Assembly: GCA_900756765.1 (NCBI GenBank)
Contig: CAAELE010000037.1
Coordinates: 1 to 35,938, forward strand
Direction: 5' to 3'
Length of the DNA stretch: 35,938 bases
Origin: an uncultured Collinsella sp.
GTDB lineage: Bacteria; Actinomycetota; Coriobacteriia; Coriobacteriales; Coriobacteriaceae
A model generated the notes under the pieces. It did no database searches, had not been told where the DNA came from, and worked only from the letters and a program-made list of their open reading frames with translations. A program made the position numbers and the translations under genes. This document shows, piece after piece, positions 15,125-23,894 of the stretch (positions are counted from its first letter, which is position 1; every line of letters starts with the position of its first letter).

Positions 15125-15571
15125 CTACAGCTGCTCGAGCATAGCGGTACAACCGTCGAGCACGTCGCGGTAGGTGGCATCGAAATTGCCGGTGTACCAG
15201 GGATCGGCCACGTCGCCGGGGCGATCAGTCCAATCGAGCAAGCGCGCAATCTTGCCGTCGGGGTCGTCGCCAAAGATGCGACGCAGGCCACGCGCGTTCT
15301 CGGCATCCATATAGACAATGCGATCCCAGTCGCCATACTCTGCGCGACGCACCTGGCGCGCGCGGTGGGCAACGACGGGAATCCCGACTTCACGCAGCTT
15401 GGCAACAGTGCCATGATGCGGCGGGTTGCCGATCTCCTCGGTCGAGGTCGCTGCGGAATCGATGACAAACTCCGCCTCGCGCCCAGCGCGGCGCACGAGC
15501 TCGGTAAGCACCGACTCAGCCATCGTCGAGCGGCAGATGTTGCCATGACAGATAAACAGTACACGTTGCAT
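15125..15571 (-). CDS. Low-molecular-weight protein tyrosine phosphatase
   Basis: This 148-residue protein has the N-terminal phosphate-binding loop CHGNICRS (C8 nucleophile, R14). Near the C-terminus DPWYTG supplies the general-acid Asp. Length and motif order match the cytoplasmic low-molecular-weight phosphatase family. These enzymes dephosphorylate tyrosine, or sometimes arginine, on proteins and are often linked to exopolysaccharide control or stress. No kinase or polysaccharide gene is adjacent, so the target is unknown. AAAGGA precedes the start. Confidence 0.93.
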   Translation of the reverse strand: MQRVLFICHGNICRSTMAESVLTELVRRAGREAEFVIDSAATSTEEIGNPPHHGTVAKLREVGIPVVAHRARQVRRAEYGDWDRIVYMDAENARGLRRIFGDDPDGKIARLLDWTDRPGDVADPWYTGNFDATYRDVLDGCTAMLEQL

Positions 15572-15630
15572 GCGCGGTTCCTTTCATATAGAGGGCTGCT
15601 AAAGAGTCGAAGCCGGGCGCATGCCAAGTT

Positions 15631-16380
15631 TTATTTCTTGGCCAGTTTGAAGTAACGTTCAAATATCAATTCGAAAACGTAATAGAACATCAATCGACTG
15701 TCGAGGTCCATGCTGCCCAAGCGGATTTCTTTTTGCACGGTGTAGATAGGGTAGTCGGCTAGTTTCGAGAGAGAATTTCGAGAAAAGCCGGTGAGCGTGA
15801 CAACCTTGCATCCGCGCGTTTTGGCTATCGATGTGGCGTCAATAGACACCTGCGTCTCGCCGCTTACGGAAACGCTGAAGACCAGGTCGTTTTTGCCGAG
15901 GAGCTCTGCGTAATGCCTCATGACATGACGTTCACTGAGCGTATCGGTGTTCTTGCCCATTATTTTGAGCTTTTCAGCCATCTCGAGGCACGGGTATTTC
16001 GAAAAGCCCGAGCAGAAGAACACGATATGCGAGGCATCCTGGATAAGACTCACAACCGAATCGATGACCCTGTCGTTAAGCAGATCTTTGGTCTGTACGA
16101 GCTGGGTATCAAGAGGAAGTGCCTCGATAGTGAATCGATTGCGGTCGAGCGAGGCGGAATACGATTGTTTGAGCTCCGTAAACCCCGAGAAGCCAAGCTT
16201 ATGGGCAAGCCTGACGATTGTATTGGGAGCGACGAAGAACCGTTCAGCAACGCTCTTAAGCGTGACATCGTCAATATCATCACGCAGCTCGATGATGTAG
16301 CGCATGATCTCGCTTTCGAGATCGTTGAGCTTGCTCTCGCCAGCTCGCACATGATCATAAAAAGATTCTTGATCTTTCAT
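15631..16380 (-). CDS. RpiR/MurR family regulator of alpha-glucoside module 1
   Basis: From ATG at 16380 the protein has 249 residues. An N-terminal helix-turn-helix (about 40-66, LKSVAERFFVAPNTIVRLAHKLGFSGF) is followed by a SIS sugar-phosphate-binding domain (about 110-249, containing VFSVSVSGETQVSIDAT). RpiR regulators sense phosphosugars. It is divergent from the GH4-EIICB pair and shares a 298-base gap with several dyads, so it most likely controls that pair with a phosphorylated alpha-glucoside as effector. The frame is open much further upstream, but the extra residues overlap the divergent promoter region and are not RpiR-like. GAGGGG lies rather far from the start, so a weak site is possible. 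Confidence 0.88.
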   Translation of the reverse strand: MKDQESFYDHVRAGESKLNDLESEIMRYIIELRDDIDDVTLKSVAERFFVAPNTIVRLAHKLGFSGFTELKQSYSASLDRNRFTIEALPLDTQLVQTKDLLNDRVIDSVVSLIQDASHIVFFCSGFSKYPCLEMAEKLKIMGKNTDTLSERHVMRHYAELLGKNDLVFSVSVSGETQVSIDATSIAKTRGCKVVTLTGFSRNSLSKLADYPIYTVQKEIRLGSMDLDSRLMFYYVFELIFERYFKLAKK

Positions 16381-16469
16381 AAGATGTTTCAGCCCCTCGC
16401 ATCTCGCCGTACATATGGTACCGCTTTGTGTAGCCAGGTGAGAAATCGGTAGTCGGTCAAGATTGCCTA

Positions 16470-16571
16470 TTGCCCATGAACTGGGCAAACGCGCGTGTCT
16501 GCCTACACATATCTGTGTCGTGAGCGAAATCATGTGTCCCCGTTTCGCATTGGCCCACACGGGGATTCGCA
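16470..16571. promoter_or_regulatory. Cluster of dyads between rpiR-1 and GH4-1
   Basis: The 298-base divergent gap holds four inverted repeats: TTGCCCA-N5-TGGGCAA (16470-16488, perfect), ACACA-N4-TGTGT (16505-16518), GCGAAA-N13-TTTCGC (16524-16548), and TCCCCGT with its complement about 20 bases on. Any of these could be the RpiR site; the first is the best dyad. No clear -35/-10 pair was recognised. From 16590 to the GH4 start nothing is seen except the GGAGGG ribosome site. Confidence 0.5.
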
Positions 16572-16678
16572 AATGACCTTATGTCGCAAAATATCAATCG
16601 AAACGAAGCAAGCCGAGGACAACCGCGGAGCCCAAGGTCTTCGAGAACACCGATCAGCCAACCCTGGAGGGACGGAAC

Positions 16679-18004
16679 ATGAAGGATAAGCTCAATATTG
16701 TGATCGTTGGCGGCGGCTCCACGTGGTGCCCTGGCATTCTTAAAGCCCTGACCAAGCACATGGACATTCTGCCGCTGAACCGCGTGATGCTCTATGACAT
16801 CGATGCCGAGCGTCAGCGTCCGATCGGCGAGTTTGGCAAGATCCTCTTCGCCGAGGAGGAGCCCGGTGTGGAGTTCGGTTACACCACCGATAAGGACGAG
16901 GCTTACACCGACGTCGACTTTGTGCTCTGCCAGATTCGTACCGGCGGCTACGAGATGCGTAGCAAGGACGAGAAGATTCCGCTGCATATGGGAATCATCG
17001 GCCAGGAAACGGTGGGCCCTGGCGGCATGGCTTACGGTATGCGCTCCATGCATGACATGGTTGAGATCGTCAACGACGTTCGCGCTCATAGCCCGGAGGC
17101 GTGGATTATCAACTACACCAACCCGGCTGCTATTGTGGCATATGGTCTCGAGCGCGTCCTGCCCGATGAGCATCGCGTCCTCAACATCTGCGACCAGCCT
17201 GTCAACCTCATGCGCTCTTACGGTCGCCTGCTCGGTCGCGATATGAGCAAGACGGAGCCCGTGTACTTTGGCCTCAATCACTTCGGTTGGTTCAAGCACA
17301 TCTACGATGAAGAGGGCCATGACCTCGTCCCGCAGATTAAGGAATACACGGAGAAGAACGGCTTCCTTCCTGCCGATGCCGAGCAGCGTGACCAGTCCTG
17401 GCTTGATACCTACGCCATGGTCAAGGACATGCTCGAGGACTTCCCCGACTATCTGCCCAACACTTATCTGCAGTACTATCTGTATCCCGAGTACAAGGTC
17501 GCTCACCTCGACCCCGACTACACTCGCTCCGACGAGGTTATCAACGGTCGTGAGAAGCGCGTGTTCGCCGAGTGCGAGCGTGTTGCCAAAGTCGGCACCG
17601 CAAAGAACTCCTCGGTTGTGCAGAACGATGCTCATGGCGATATGATCGTGGAAATCACCTCGGCCATTTATCGCAACACCAACAAGACCTTCATTGTCAT
17701 CGTGCCCAACAACGGCATTATCGAGGGTATGCCCGATGACGCCATGGTCGAGGTCGCGGCAAGCGTGGGCGCCAATGGCCCGCAGCCCTATGCTGTTGGC
17801 AAGATCGGTACCTTCTATCGCGGCCTTATGGAGAATCAGTACGCCTATGAGCGCCTGACTGTTGAGGCTTGGATGGAGGGTTCCTACGAGAAGGCTCTGC
17901 AGGCACTCACGCTTAATCGTCTGGTCGGTGACGCCAAGAAGGCTCGCAAAGTGCTCGACAAGCTCATCGAGGCCAATAAGGATTACTGGCCGGAGCTTAA
18001 GTAG
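16679..18004 (+). CDS. Glycoside hydrolase family 4, 6-phospho-alpha-glucosidase (module 1)
   Basis: This 441-residue cytoplasmic enzyme has the NAD-binding loop IVIVGGGSTWCPG at 8-20. Its metal-binding Cys lies in NICDQP (C171), with the matching His in FGLNHFGW (H201). GH4 enzymes need NAD and a divalent metal, usually Mn. Within the family a CDxP motif marks 6-phospho-alpha-glucosidases, while CNxP marks the beta enzymes, so hydrolysis of a phosphorylated maltose-like disaccharide imported by the next gene's PTS is the best call. GGAGGG lies 8 bases before the start. The paralogue at 22326-23651 belongs to module 2. Confidence 0.92.
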   Translation: MKDKLNIVIVGGGSTWCPGILKALTKHMDILPLNRVMLYDIDAERQRPIGEFGKILFAEEEPGVEFGYTTDKDEAYTDVDFVLCQIRTGGYEMRSKDEKIPLHMGIIGQETVGPGGMAYGMRSMHDMVEIVNDVRAHSPEAWIINYTNPAAIVAYGLERVLPDEHRVLNICDQPVNLMRSYGRLLGRDMSKTEPVYFGLNHFGWFKHIYDEEGHDLVPQIKEYTEKNGFLPADAEQRDQSWLDTYAMVKDMLEDFPDYLPNTYLQYYLYPEYKVAHLDPDYTRSDEVINGREKRVFAECERVAKVGTAKNSSVVQNDAHGDMIVEITSAIYRNTNKTFIVIVPNNGIIEGMPDDAMVEVAASVGANGPQPYAVGKIGTFYRGLMENQYAYERLTVEAWMEGSYEKALQALTLNRLVGDAKKARKVLDKLIEANKDYWPELK

Positions 18005-18033
18005 CTAGTTCCATAGCGCTTGATAACTGTTAT

Positions 18034-18072
18034 GGGGCGTGTGGGCTGTAGAGCTGCACGCCCCGTTTCTTT
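18034..18072 (+). terminator. Intercistronic hairpin between GH4-1 and EIICB-1
   Basis: GGGGCGTG (18034-18041) pairs perfectly with CACGCCCC (18057-18064), followed by GTTTCTTT. It sits between two genes expected to be co-transcribed, with the EIICB start 15 bases after the T-rich run. It is therefore probably a partial terminator or processing stem that lowers transporter expression relative to the hydrolase. Confidence 0.65.
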
Positions 18073-18086
18073 AAGAGGGGTATCCC

Positions 18087-19649
18087 ATGAACAAAGATGA
18101 GCTGCTGGCAAAGTTCCAGCGCCTGGGCAAAGTCCTCATGACGCCCGTGCTGATTCTGCCAATTGCCGGCATCCTTCAGGGCTTTGGTAATGCCTTTACC
18201 AGCCCCACTCTTACGGCAGCTGTTCCCTGGCTTGCTGCTCCGGGCTTTGCGATTTTCTTTTCGATTCTCAAGGCCGCTGCCGGCATCGTTATGAGCAACA
18301 TCCCGGTTATCTTCTCGATTTGTCTCGCCTATGGCTTCGCCAAGTCCGAGAAGGCTACCGCGGCGCTTTGTGGCTTTTTGGGCTACATGTGCATGAATTC
18401 CGTGATGGGCACGTTCCTTACGGCGACTGGCGTTATCGATCCCGCGAATCTTACGACGGGCCAGAGCACGATCCTCGGCATCACCACGCTCGACACTGGC
18501 GTTATCGGCGGTCTTCTGGTGGGCGCAATCGTCGCATGGTTGCATAACCGTTACTACAAGATTGAGCTGCCTGCCGTGTTCTCCATCTTCAACGGTACGC
18601 GCTTTATCCCGGCGGTGACGCTGCTCTCATGCAGCATCCTCGCATTGGTCATGTCCTTTGTTTTCCCGTTTATTCAGAACGCTCTCGGTGCGCTGTCCGA
18701 GTTCATCAAGACTACGGGTGCCTTTGGTGCATTTGTCTACGGCGCCGGCGAGCGCATGCTCCTGCCTTTTGGCCTGCATCACTTTGTCTATTTGCCGTTC
18801 TTCTTCACGTCGCTCGGTGGCGTCGAGACCATCGACGGCCAGACTGTTCAGGGCGCTATCAATATCTACAACGCGATCCTGGGCTCTCCCAGCACGCCGT
18901 TTAACATCGAGGTCAGCCGTTTTGTCATGAACGGCAAGGTTATCTTCGCCATGTTCGGCCTACCTGGCGCTGCACTCGCCTTCTACAAGACGGCGCTTCC
19001 CAAGAACAAGAAGAAGACCGCAGCGCTCATGATCGCCATCGTGGTGCCTTGCATCCTCTCCGGCATTACCGAGCCGCTCGAGTACTCCTTCCTGTTTATC
19101 GCGCCCATCCTCTACGTGTTCCACGCTCTCATGGCTGGTCTTGCCTATGCGCTGACCTATATCCTGCAGTTCAACGTGGCCGGTTCCGCGTCCTTCGGCG
19201 GCCCGCTCTTGTCGTTAATCTTTAACGGCATTATGGGTGCAGCCAAGGGCTCCAACTGGCAGGTTATCCTGTTCCTCGGCCCCATCTACTTCGTGGTGTA
19301 CTACTTCGTCTTCAAGTTCATCATTCTTAAGAAGGACCTTAAGACTCCCGGCCGCGAGGAAGAGTCCGACGATGAGGCCGCAAAGGCTCCCAAGACTGTG
19401 ATCAGCGACCTCATTCCCGCCATCGTTGAGGCAGTGGGCGGCGACAACAATATTAAGTCTGTCGAGGCCTGCTTCACCCGTCTGCGCATCCAGCTCAATG
19501 ACTGTGACAAGGTAGTTGATGACGCCGAGTTTACCGAAAAGCTCGAAGCGCGTGGCATCGTGCATGTTAACGGCGGCGTGCAGATTGTCTACGGCAACAT
19601 GGCATCTAACTACGCAACTCAGATGCGCGAGCTGCTGGGTATGGAGTAA
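18087..19649 (+). CDS. PTS EIICB, alpha-glucoside/glucose family (module 1)
   Basis: The 520-residue protein has an N-terminal EIIC membrane domain (about 1-410) with FNGTRFIPA, GAGERMLLPFGLHHFVYLPFFFTS and GITEPLEYSFLFIAP, the last being the signature of glucose-family EIIC. After a charged linker a C-terminal EIIB domain carries ACFTRLR with phosphorylatable Cys near 462. It imports and 6-phosphorylates an alpha-glucoside for the preceding GH4 enzyme. No EIIA domain or gene is present here, so a separate EIIA-Glc must donate phosphate. AGAGGGG precedes the start. Confidence 0.92.
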   Translation: MNKDELLAKFQRLGKVLMTPVLILPIAGILQGFGNAFTSPTLTAAVPWLAAPGFAIFFSILKAAAGIVMSNIPVIFSICLAYGFAKSEKATAALCGFLGYMCMNSVMGTFLTATGVIDPANLTTGQSTILGITTLDTGVIGGLLVGAIVAWLHNRYYKIELPAVFSIFNGTRFIPAVTLLSCSILALVMSFVFPFIQNALGALSEFIKTTGAFGAFVYGAGERMLLPFGLHHFVYLPFFFTSLGGVETIDGQTVQGAINIYNAILGSPSTPFNIEVSRFVMNGKVIFAMFGLPGAALAFYKTALPKNKKKTAALMIAIVVPCILSGITEPLEYSFLFIAPILYVFHALMAGLAYALTYILQFNVAGSASFGGPLLSLIFNGIMGAAKGSNWQVILFLGPIYFVVYYFVFKFIILKKDLKTPGREEESDDEAAKAPKTVISDLIPAIVEAVGGDNNIKSVEACFTRLRIQLNDCDKVVDDAEFTEKLEARGIVHVNGGVQIVYGNMASNYATQMRELLGME

Positions 19650-19678
19650 ACGACTCAAACACACAATCAAGATTAATA

Positions 19679-19726
19679 CAGGTCGGCGTCCGATCCTTCA
19701 ATCGGGCGCCGACCTGTGCTGTTTTG
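19679..19726 (+). terminator. Terminator of alpha-glucoside operon 1
   Basis: A 16-bp stem (19679-19694 with 19701-19716, containing one G-T pair) around a 6-base loop is followed by TGCTGTTTTGG. It lies in the 192-base gap between the convergent EIICB-1 and rpiR-2 genes. The rest of the gap holds nothing recognisable. Confidence 0.85.
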
Positions 19727-19841
19727 GGGTGAATGGGCAAGCACATGACGTGCTCGCTGCTCTCTTTTGGCGCTGCCTATCGTGTATTCGGACGCCTTGT
19801 GACGGTGAGGTGCGTTCTTTTCGGTTCTAGCGTGTTTGCGG

Positions 19842-20642
19842 CTAGCGCTGCGCCCGAAGTCGATTTGCACAGCTGATATACAGAGCGTTAACCGCGCTTT
19901 GTAGGCTCATGCCCTCAACCAAGGCGGTCGAGTACTCGCTGAGTGACTCCGCGCTCACGGGTAGCAAGAGCTCGCGCGCCCCGTTGTTATCGAATGCCAT
20001 GTTGCTCGATATCCAAATAACGCGGCAACCTCGCCGCTTGGCCTCAACGTAAAGATTGAAGATGTGGCTCGTCTTCCCTGAGAACGATACAAAGATGGTT
20101 AGGTCGTCGGGTTGGAGCAGACAGAGCGACGTCTCCTGTCCCTTGACGGAGCCGAATGAGAAGCACAGTCGGTTTACGCGGCTCAGCTTTTCGCAGAGTG
20201 AGCGGGCGGCGAGATTGGAGAATGAGCTTCCGTATACGTAGACATTTTGCGCATCGAGAAGCCAGTCAACGGCCTGCTCGAGTCGATCCTCGGTGAGCAG
20301 ACGTTTTGTTTCAAGCAAAGAGGTCTCTACGATATCGAAATACCAGGGTATATCGATTTGCTTATGAGCCCTTGCCTCGGTTGTCTCACGCTGGAGCCAA
20401 GCGTTGAAGTCGTCAACTTGCTCTTTGAACGATCGAAAGCTCGAGCCGTTCACGCGCCTGCAGAAGCGCGAGATGGTCGCGGGCGATGTATTGCACGCGC
20501 GGGCAAGTTCTTCTATTGAGAGCTCTGGGATCTCGTCGTGATGGGAAAGGGCGTAGAGTGCGATGTGGGCGTCAAGGCTGCCGCCCTTCTCGACGTCTTC
20601 GATACAAGACCTGAGGTTCGAATAGACCTCGTACATCGACAT
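19842..20642 (-). CDS. RpiR family regulator of alpha-glucoside module 2
   Basis: This 266-residue protein has an N-terminal helix-turn-helix (about 42-70, SIEELARACNTSPATISRFCRRVNG). A SIS domain follows from about 124 (VYVYGSSFSNLAARSL, then FVSFSGKTSHIFNL). It is last in the minus-strand order GH4-2, EIICB-2, rpiR-2, so unlike regulator 1 it is probably transcribed with its targets. The twin dyads ahead of GH4-2 are its likely binding sites. GGAG lies 8 bases before the start. It is clearly diverged from regulator 1 in sequence. Confidence 0.88.
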   Translation of the reverse strand: MSMYEVYSNLRSCIEDVEKGGSLDAHIALYALSHHDEIPELSIEELARACNTSPATISRFCRRVNGSSFRSFKEQVDDFNAWLQRETTEARAHKQIDIPWYFDIVETSLLETKRLLTEDRLEQAVDWLLDAQNVYVYGSSFSNLAARSLCEKLSRVNRLCFSFGSVKGQETSLCLLQPDDLTIFVSFSGKTSHIFNLYVEAKRRGCRVIWISSNMAFDNNGARELLLPVSAESLSEYSTALVEGMSLQSAVNALYISCANRLRAQR

Positions 20643-20663
20643 TCAAATCACTCCAAACAATAA

Positions 20664-20695
20664 TGCCCCGGAGCGGATATGCCATCTCCGGAGCA
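20664..20695 (-). terminator. Intercistronic hairpin between EIICB-2 and rpiR-2
   Basis: On the minus strand TGCTCCGGAG (20695-20686) pairs with CTCCGGGGCA (20673-20664), with one G-U pair, and is followed by TTATTGTTT. It may partially end the GH4-EIICB message so that the regulator is made at a lower level. This mirrors the hairpin at 18034 in module 1. Confidence 0.65.
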
Positions 20696-20720
20696 TTGTG
20701 GTGAAGCTATGGGACAGGAT

Positions 20721-22301
20721 TTATTCCATGCCCAAGTATTCTCTCATTTCGACTTTGTAGACAGAAGCTTTATTGCCGTAAACGATCTGAACACCGCCGC
20801 CAACGTGAACGATGGCGCTGGCGCCGAGGTCTTTGGTGAAGACGCTATCGTCCTTGACCAGGGCGGTGTCTTTGAGGCTAAGCCTCAGGCGAGTGAAGCA
20901 AGCGTTGACACCCGAGATGTTATCGGCGCCGCCCACGGCTTCCACGATCTGCGGGATGAGCTCGCTTACCTGGACAGGTGCTTTGGAGTCGATGGCCGAC
21001 GTGTCATCCGCTGCCTGCGTGTCATCATCCTCGCGGCCCGGGGTTTTGAGGTTAAATTTCTTGATAAAGGTGCGGAACAGTACGTAATAGATCCCGAAGT
21101 AAGCGATGCCGAGCGGAATAAGCCAGAACCAGTTGGAGCCTTTATCGGCGTTCATGATGCCGTTGAAGATCCACGAGAGGAGCGGTCCGCCGAAGGCGGA
21201 AGGTCCGGGCACATTGAACTGTACCAGGTAGGTGAGTACATACGCGATGCCGCACAGCAGGGCGTGGACCACATAGAGTACGGGCGCTACAAAGAGGAAG
21301 GAGTACTCGAGCGGTTCGGTTATGCCCATGATGGCGGCCGGAATAACGGCGGCGATCATGAGGGAGCCGACCTTCTTTTTATTCTCGGGACGGGCACAGT
21401 GGTAGATGGCGAGAGCCGCCGCGGGCAGGCCGCACATGGCGAACAGCACCTTGCCGTTCATGACGTATTTTGAGATGTCGATGTCGTACATCATGCCGGG
21501 CGTGTTGAGCATGGCGTTGTAGATGTTGACAGCACCCTCGACGGTCTGGCCGTCAACCTGGATGCTACCGCCCAGAGAAGTGAAGAAAAACGGCAGGTAG
21601 ATGAAATGATGCAGGCCGAAGGGCAGAAGCATGCGCTCGGAGAAGCCATAGATGAACGCGCCAAACACCCCGGTGGAATCGATGAGTGTCGAGGCGGCCT
21701 TTAGGCCGGTTTGCACAAACGGAAACACGAAGGCGAGCGCAACGCCCACCAGGCTTGCGAAAACGACGGTGAGGGCGGGAACGCAGCGCGTGCCGTTGAA
21801 GATGCCGAGCACCGGCGGAAGCTGCACCTTATAGAATCGGTTGTGGATCCACGCGACTACCAAGCCGATGGTGATGCCGCCGAATACGCCGGTGTCGAGT
21901 GTGGTTACGCCCAGGATGGCGTTCTGACCGGTCTGCAGGTTGGCGGGATCGATGGTGCCCAGCAGGATAAGCAGCTGACCCATGATCGTGTTCATGGTCA
22001 TGTAGCCGATGAAGCCCGAGAGTGCGGCGGTCGCCTTCTCGGCCTTGGCGTAACCGTAGGCGATGCAGATCGCAAAGAGAACCGAGATGTTACCATTGAT
22101 AACGTTGCCGGCTGCTTTGATGAGCGTGCTAAAGATCACCATCGGCTCGGTGCCCAAAAACGGGCAGAGCGAGATGAGGTTAGCATTGGAAAGGGCGGAG
22201 CCCAGACCGACCAAAATGCCGGAAACGGGCAGGAGGAGGACCGGCGCCATGAGCACCTTGCCGAGTCTCTGGAACTCGCTGTAGAGCTTGCTTTCTTTCA
22301 T
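20721..22301 (-). CDS. PTS EIICB, alpha-glucoside/glucose family (module 2)
   Basis: This 526-residue paralogue of the module 1 transporter has the same order: an EIIC domain with FNGTRCVPA, GFSERMLLPFGLHHFIYLPFFFTS and GITEPLEYSFLFVAP, an acidic linker, and an EIIB domain with ACFTRLR (Cys near 468). It should import and phosphorylate a sugar related to that of module 1. Sequence differences are spread through the protein, so this is an old duplication or separate acquisition rather than a recent copy. GAAGGAA precedes the start, 24 bases after the GH4-2 stop. No EIIA is encoded nearby. Confidence 0.92.
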   Translation of the reverse strand: MKESKLYSEFQRLGKVLMAPVLLLPVSGILVGLGSALSNANLISLCPFLGTEPMVIFSTLIKAAGNVINGNISVLFAICIAYGYAKAEKATAALSGFIGYMTMNTIMGQLLILLGTIDPANLQTGQNAILGVTTLDTGVFGGITIGLVVAWIHNRFYKVQLPPVLGIFNGTRCVPALTVVFASLVGVALAFVFPFVQTGLKAASTLIDSTGVFGAFIYGFSERMLLPFGLHHFIYLPFFFTSLGGSIQVDGQTVEGAVNIYNAMLNTPGMMYDIDISKYVMNGKVLFAMCGLPAAALAIYHCARPENKKKVGSLMIAAVIPAAIMGITEPLEYSFLFVAPVLYVVHALLCGIAYVLTYLVQFNVPGPSAFGGPLLSWIFNGIMNADKGSNWFWLIPLGIAYFGIYYVLFRTFIKKFNLKTPGREDDDTQAADDTSAIDSKAPVQVSELIPQIVEAVGGADNISGVNACFTRLRLSLKDTALVKDDSVFTKDLGASAIVHVGGGVQIVYGNKASVYKVEMREYLGME

Positions 22302-22325
22302 GATGTTCCTTCGATGCGCGGGGAG

Positions 22326-23651
22326 TTAGGACAGGGTCGGCCAATAATCGCCGTTCGCTTCGATCAGGTCGTCGAGGATTTGGCGCGCGACGGTAGTCGA
22401 AGGGACGGTCTTGTTGATTGCGATGGCTTCGAGCGCCTTCTGGTAGGAATGCTCGTAATATGCGTCGACGGCGAGCTTCTCACTGGCATTCTGCTCTTCG
22501 ATAAGCCCCTTGTAGAAGGTGGGGATAGCAGGCTGGCTGATGGGTTCGGGGCCCCAAGAGCGCAGGTAGGCAGGGACCTCGACCATGGCGTCGTCGGGCA
22601 GATTGGGGATGGCGCCATTATTCTCGACGATTACGAGATAACGTTCGCACTTGTTGTAGGCGATAGAGGCGGCTGCGTCGACGATAAAGTCGCCAAAGAC
22701 CGTGAAGCTCTGTACGGGGCTCTTGTAATTGGCGGGATCTGCCAGGTACTTGTCGTGCTCGGCAAACATCTCCTTCTCGCGTCCGTTGATGACGTTGTCG
22801 GCGCGCGTCCAGTTGGGGTCCATGTCATCTGCCATGTCTTTGGAGTACAGGTAGTACTGCAGGTAGCTGTTGGGCAGATACTCGGGATAGTCCTTCACAA
22901 TCTTGACGTATTGACCCCAGGTGTGCATCCAGTCCTTGTCCTTGTGATGCTTGTCGCTCACGGCCATGCCGTGCTCGAGAATCATCTGACGGAGCTCCGG
23001 CAGACGATCGCGCCCCTGCTTGTCGTAAATTTTGGTAAACCAGCCAAAGTGATTGAGTCCAAAATACATGGGGTCGATATCGCGCCAGCTGGGAAGTCCG
23101 AGCATCTTAGAGTACGAGAGCAAGATGGCCGTGGGCATATCGCAGATGTTAAGGATATGGTCGTTGTCAAACTCGCGACGTGTGGCCTCGGCGACAACTG
23201 CGGCGGGGTTGGAATAGTTGAGGATCCAGGCGTCTGGACTGTATTTCTTGGCGTAGCGTACGAGGTCGAAGACGCCGGGGATGGACCTGATGCCATAGGA
23301 GATCGAACCGCCGGCGCCGCAGGTTTCCTGTCCCACGCAACCGTACTTGAGAGGGATGCGCTCGTCCTGGCGACGCATCTGAAGGCCACCCTGGCGGATT
23401 TGCGCGAAGACGAAGTCGACATCGGTGAATGCCTTTTCGGGATCGGTCGTCACGACAACTTCGATGTCAGGAGCTTCCTGCTCGATGAACTGCTTCATGA
23501 TGTCGTAGACGAGATGCATGCGCTTCTCGTCGATGTCGTACAGGGCGAGTTTGCGCAGCGGTAATTCGTTTTTCTTCTGCAATAGGCTCTGGATGATGCC
23601 GGGAGTGTGGGTGCTGCCGGCCCCGGCGATTACAACTGCTTTCTTGTCCAT
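22326..23651 (-). CDS. Glycoside hydrolase family 4, 6-phospho-alpha-glucosidase (module 2)
   Basis: This 441-residue enzyme has NAD loop VIAGAGSTHTPG near 7-18, NICDMP near residue 170 and FGLNHFGWF near 198. The CDMP motif is the classical signature of 6-phospho-alpha-glucosidase within GH4. It is the same length as the module 1 enzyme but clearly diverged. It is first in the GH4-EIICB-RpiR operon, with AAAGGGG before the start and twin dyads in the upstream gap. It should cleave the phosphorylated sugar delivered by EIICB-2 in the cytoplasm. Confidence 0.92.
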   Translation of the reverse strand: MDKKAVVIAGAGSTHTPGIIQSLLQKKNELPLRKLALYDIDEKRMHLVYDIMKQFIEQEAPDIEVVVTTDPEKAFTDVDFVFAQIRQGGLQMRRQDERIPLKYGCVGQETCGAGGSISYGIRSIPGVFDLVRYAKKYSPDAWILNYSNPAAVVAEATRREFDNDHILNICDMPTAILLSYSKMLGLPSWRDIDPMYFGLNHFGWFTKIYDKQGRDRLPELRQMILEHGMAVSDKHHKDKDWMHTWGQYVKIVKDYPEYLPNSYLQYYLYSKDMADDMDPNWTRADNVINGREKEMFAEHDKYLADPANYKSPVQSFTVFGDFIVDAAASIAYNKCERYLVIVENNGAIPNLPDDAMVEVPAYLRSWGPEPISQPAIPTFYKGLIEEQNASEKLAVDAYYEHSYQKALEAIAINKTVPSTTVARQILDDLIEANGDYWPTLS

Positions 23652-23681
23652 GTGGTAAACCCCTTTCGTGTGGATTGACCA

Positions 23682-23742
23682 TTTCAGACTACGAAAGCTT
23701 TACCTGCGATTCTATCGATTTTCAGATTGCGAAAAACGATAG
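23682..23742 (-). promoter_or_regulatory. Twin TTTC-N7-GAAA operators and -10 of alpha-glucoside operon 2
   Basis: Two 15-bp sites matching at 13 of 15 positions, TTTCAGACTACGAAA (23682-23696) and TTTCAGATTGCGAAA (23720-23734), lie 31-83 bases upstream of the GH4-2 start with centres 38 bases apart. The second is embedded in a longer 12-bp inverted repeat with one mismatch (23712-23723 and 23731-23742). A minus-strand TAGAAT (23714-23709) is a good -10, so one site overlaps the promoter and the other lies downstream. They are probable RpiR-2 sites. From 23760 to 23894 nothing else is recognised. Confidence 0.65.
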
Positions 23743-23894
23743 CGATAATCTTAACAGGATGCGTTTTGCGTGGTTAAATAGCGCCGGGAAAGATGCTGAC
23801 TTGGGCAGCAGACGACGTGTTGCATGGCTGCAGGAGCGAACGCCAGGCGGTCAAAAGATGGTGGGCGGTGCTGCGTCTTTTGGCTGCAATTGCG

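Noticed and set aside
16381..16678. CcpA-type catabolite site in the GH4-1 promoter
   Set aside because: No good match to the cre consensus was found, and CcpA control is not expected in this lineage.
23695..23712. Third copy of the palindromic element suggested by a TTTACCTGCG stretch
   Set aside because: Only about ten bases match copies A and B and the inverted ends are missing, so it is probably chance.
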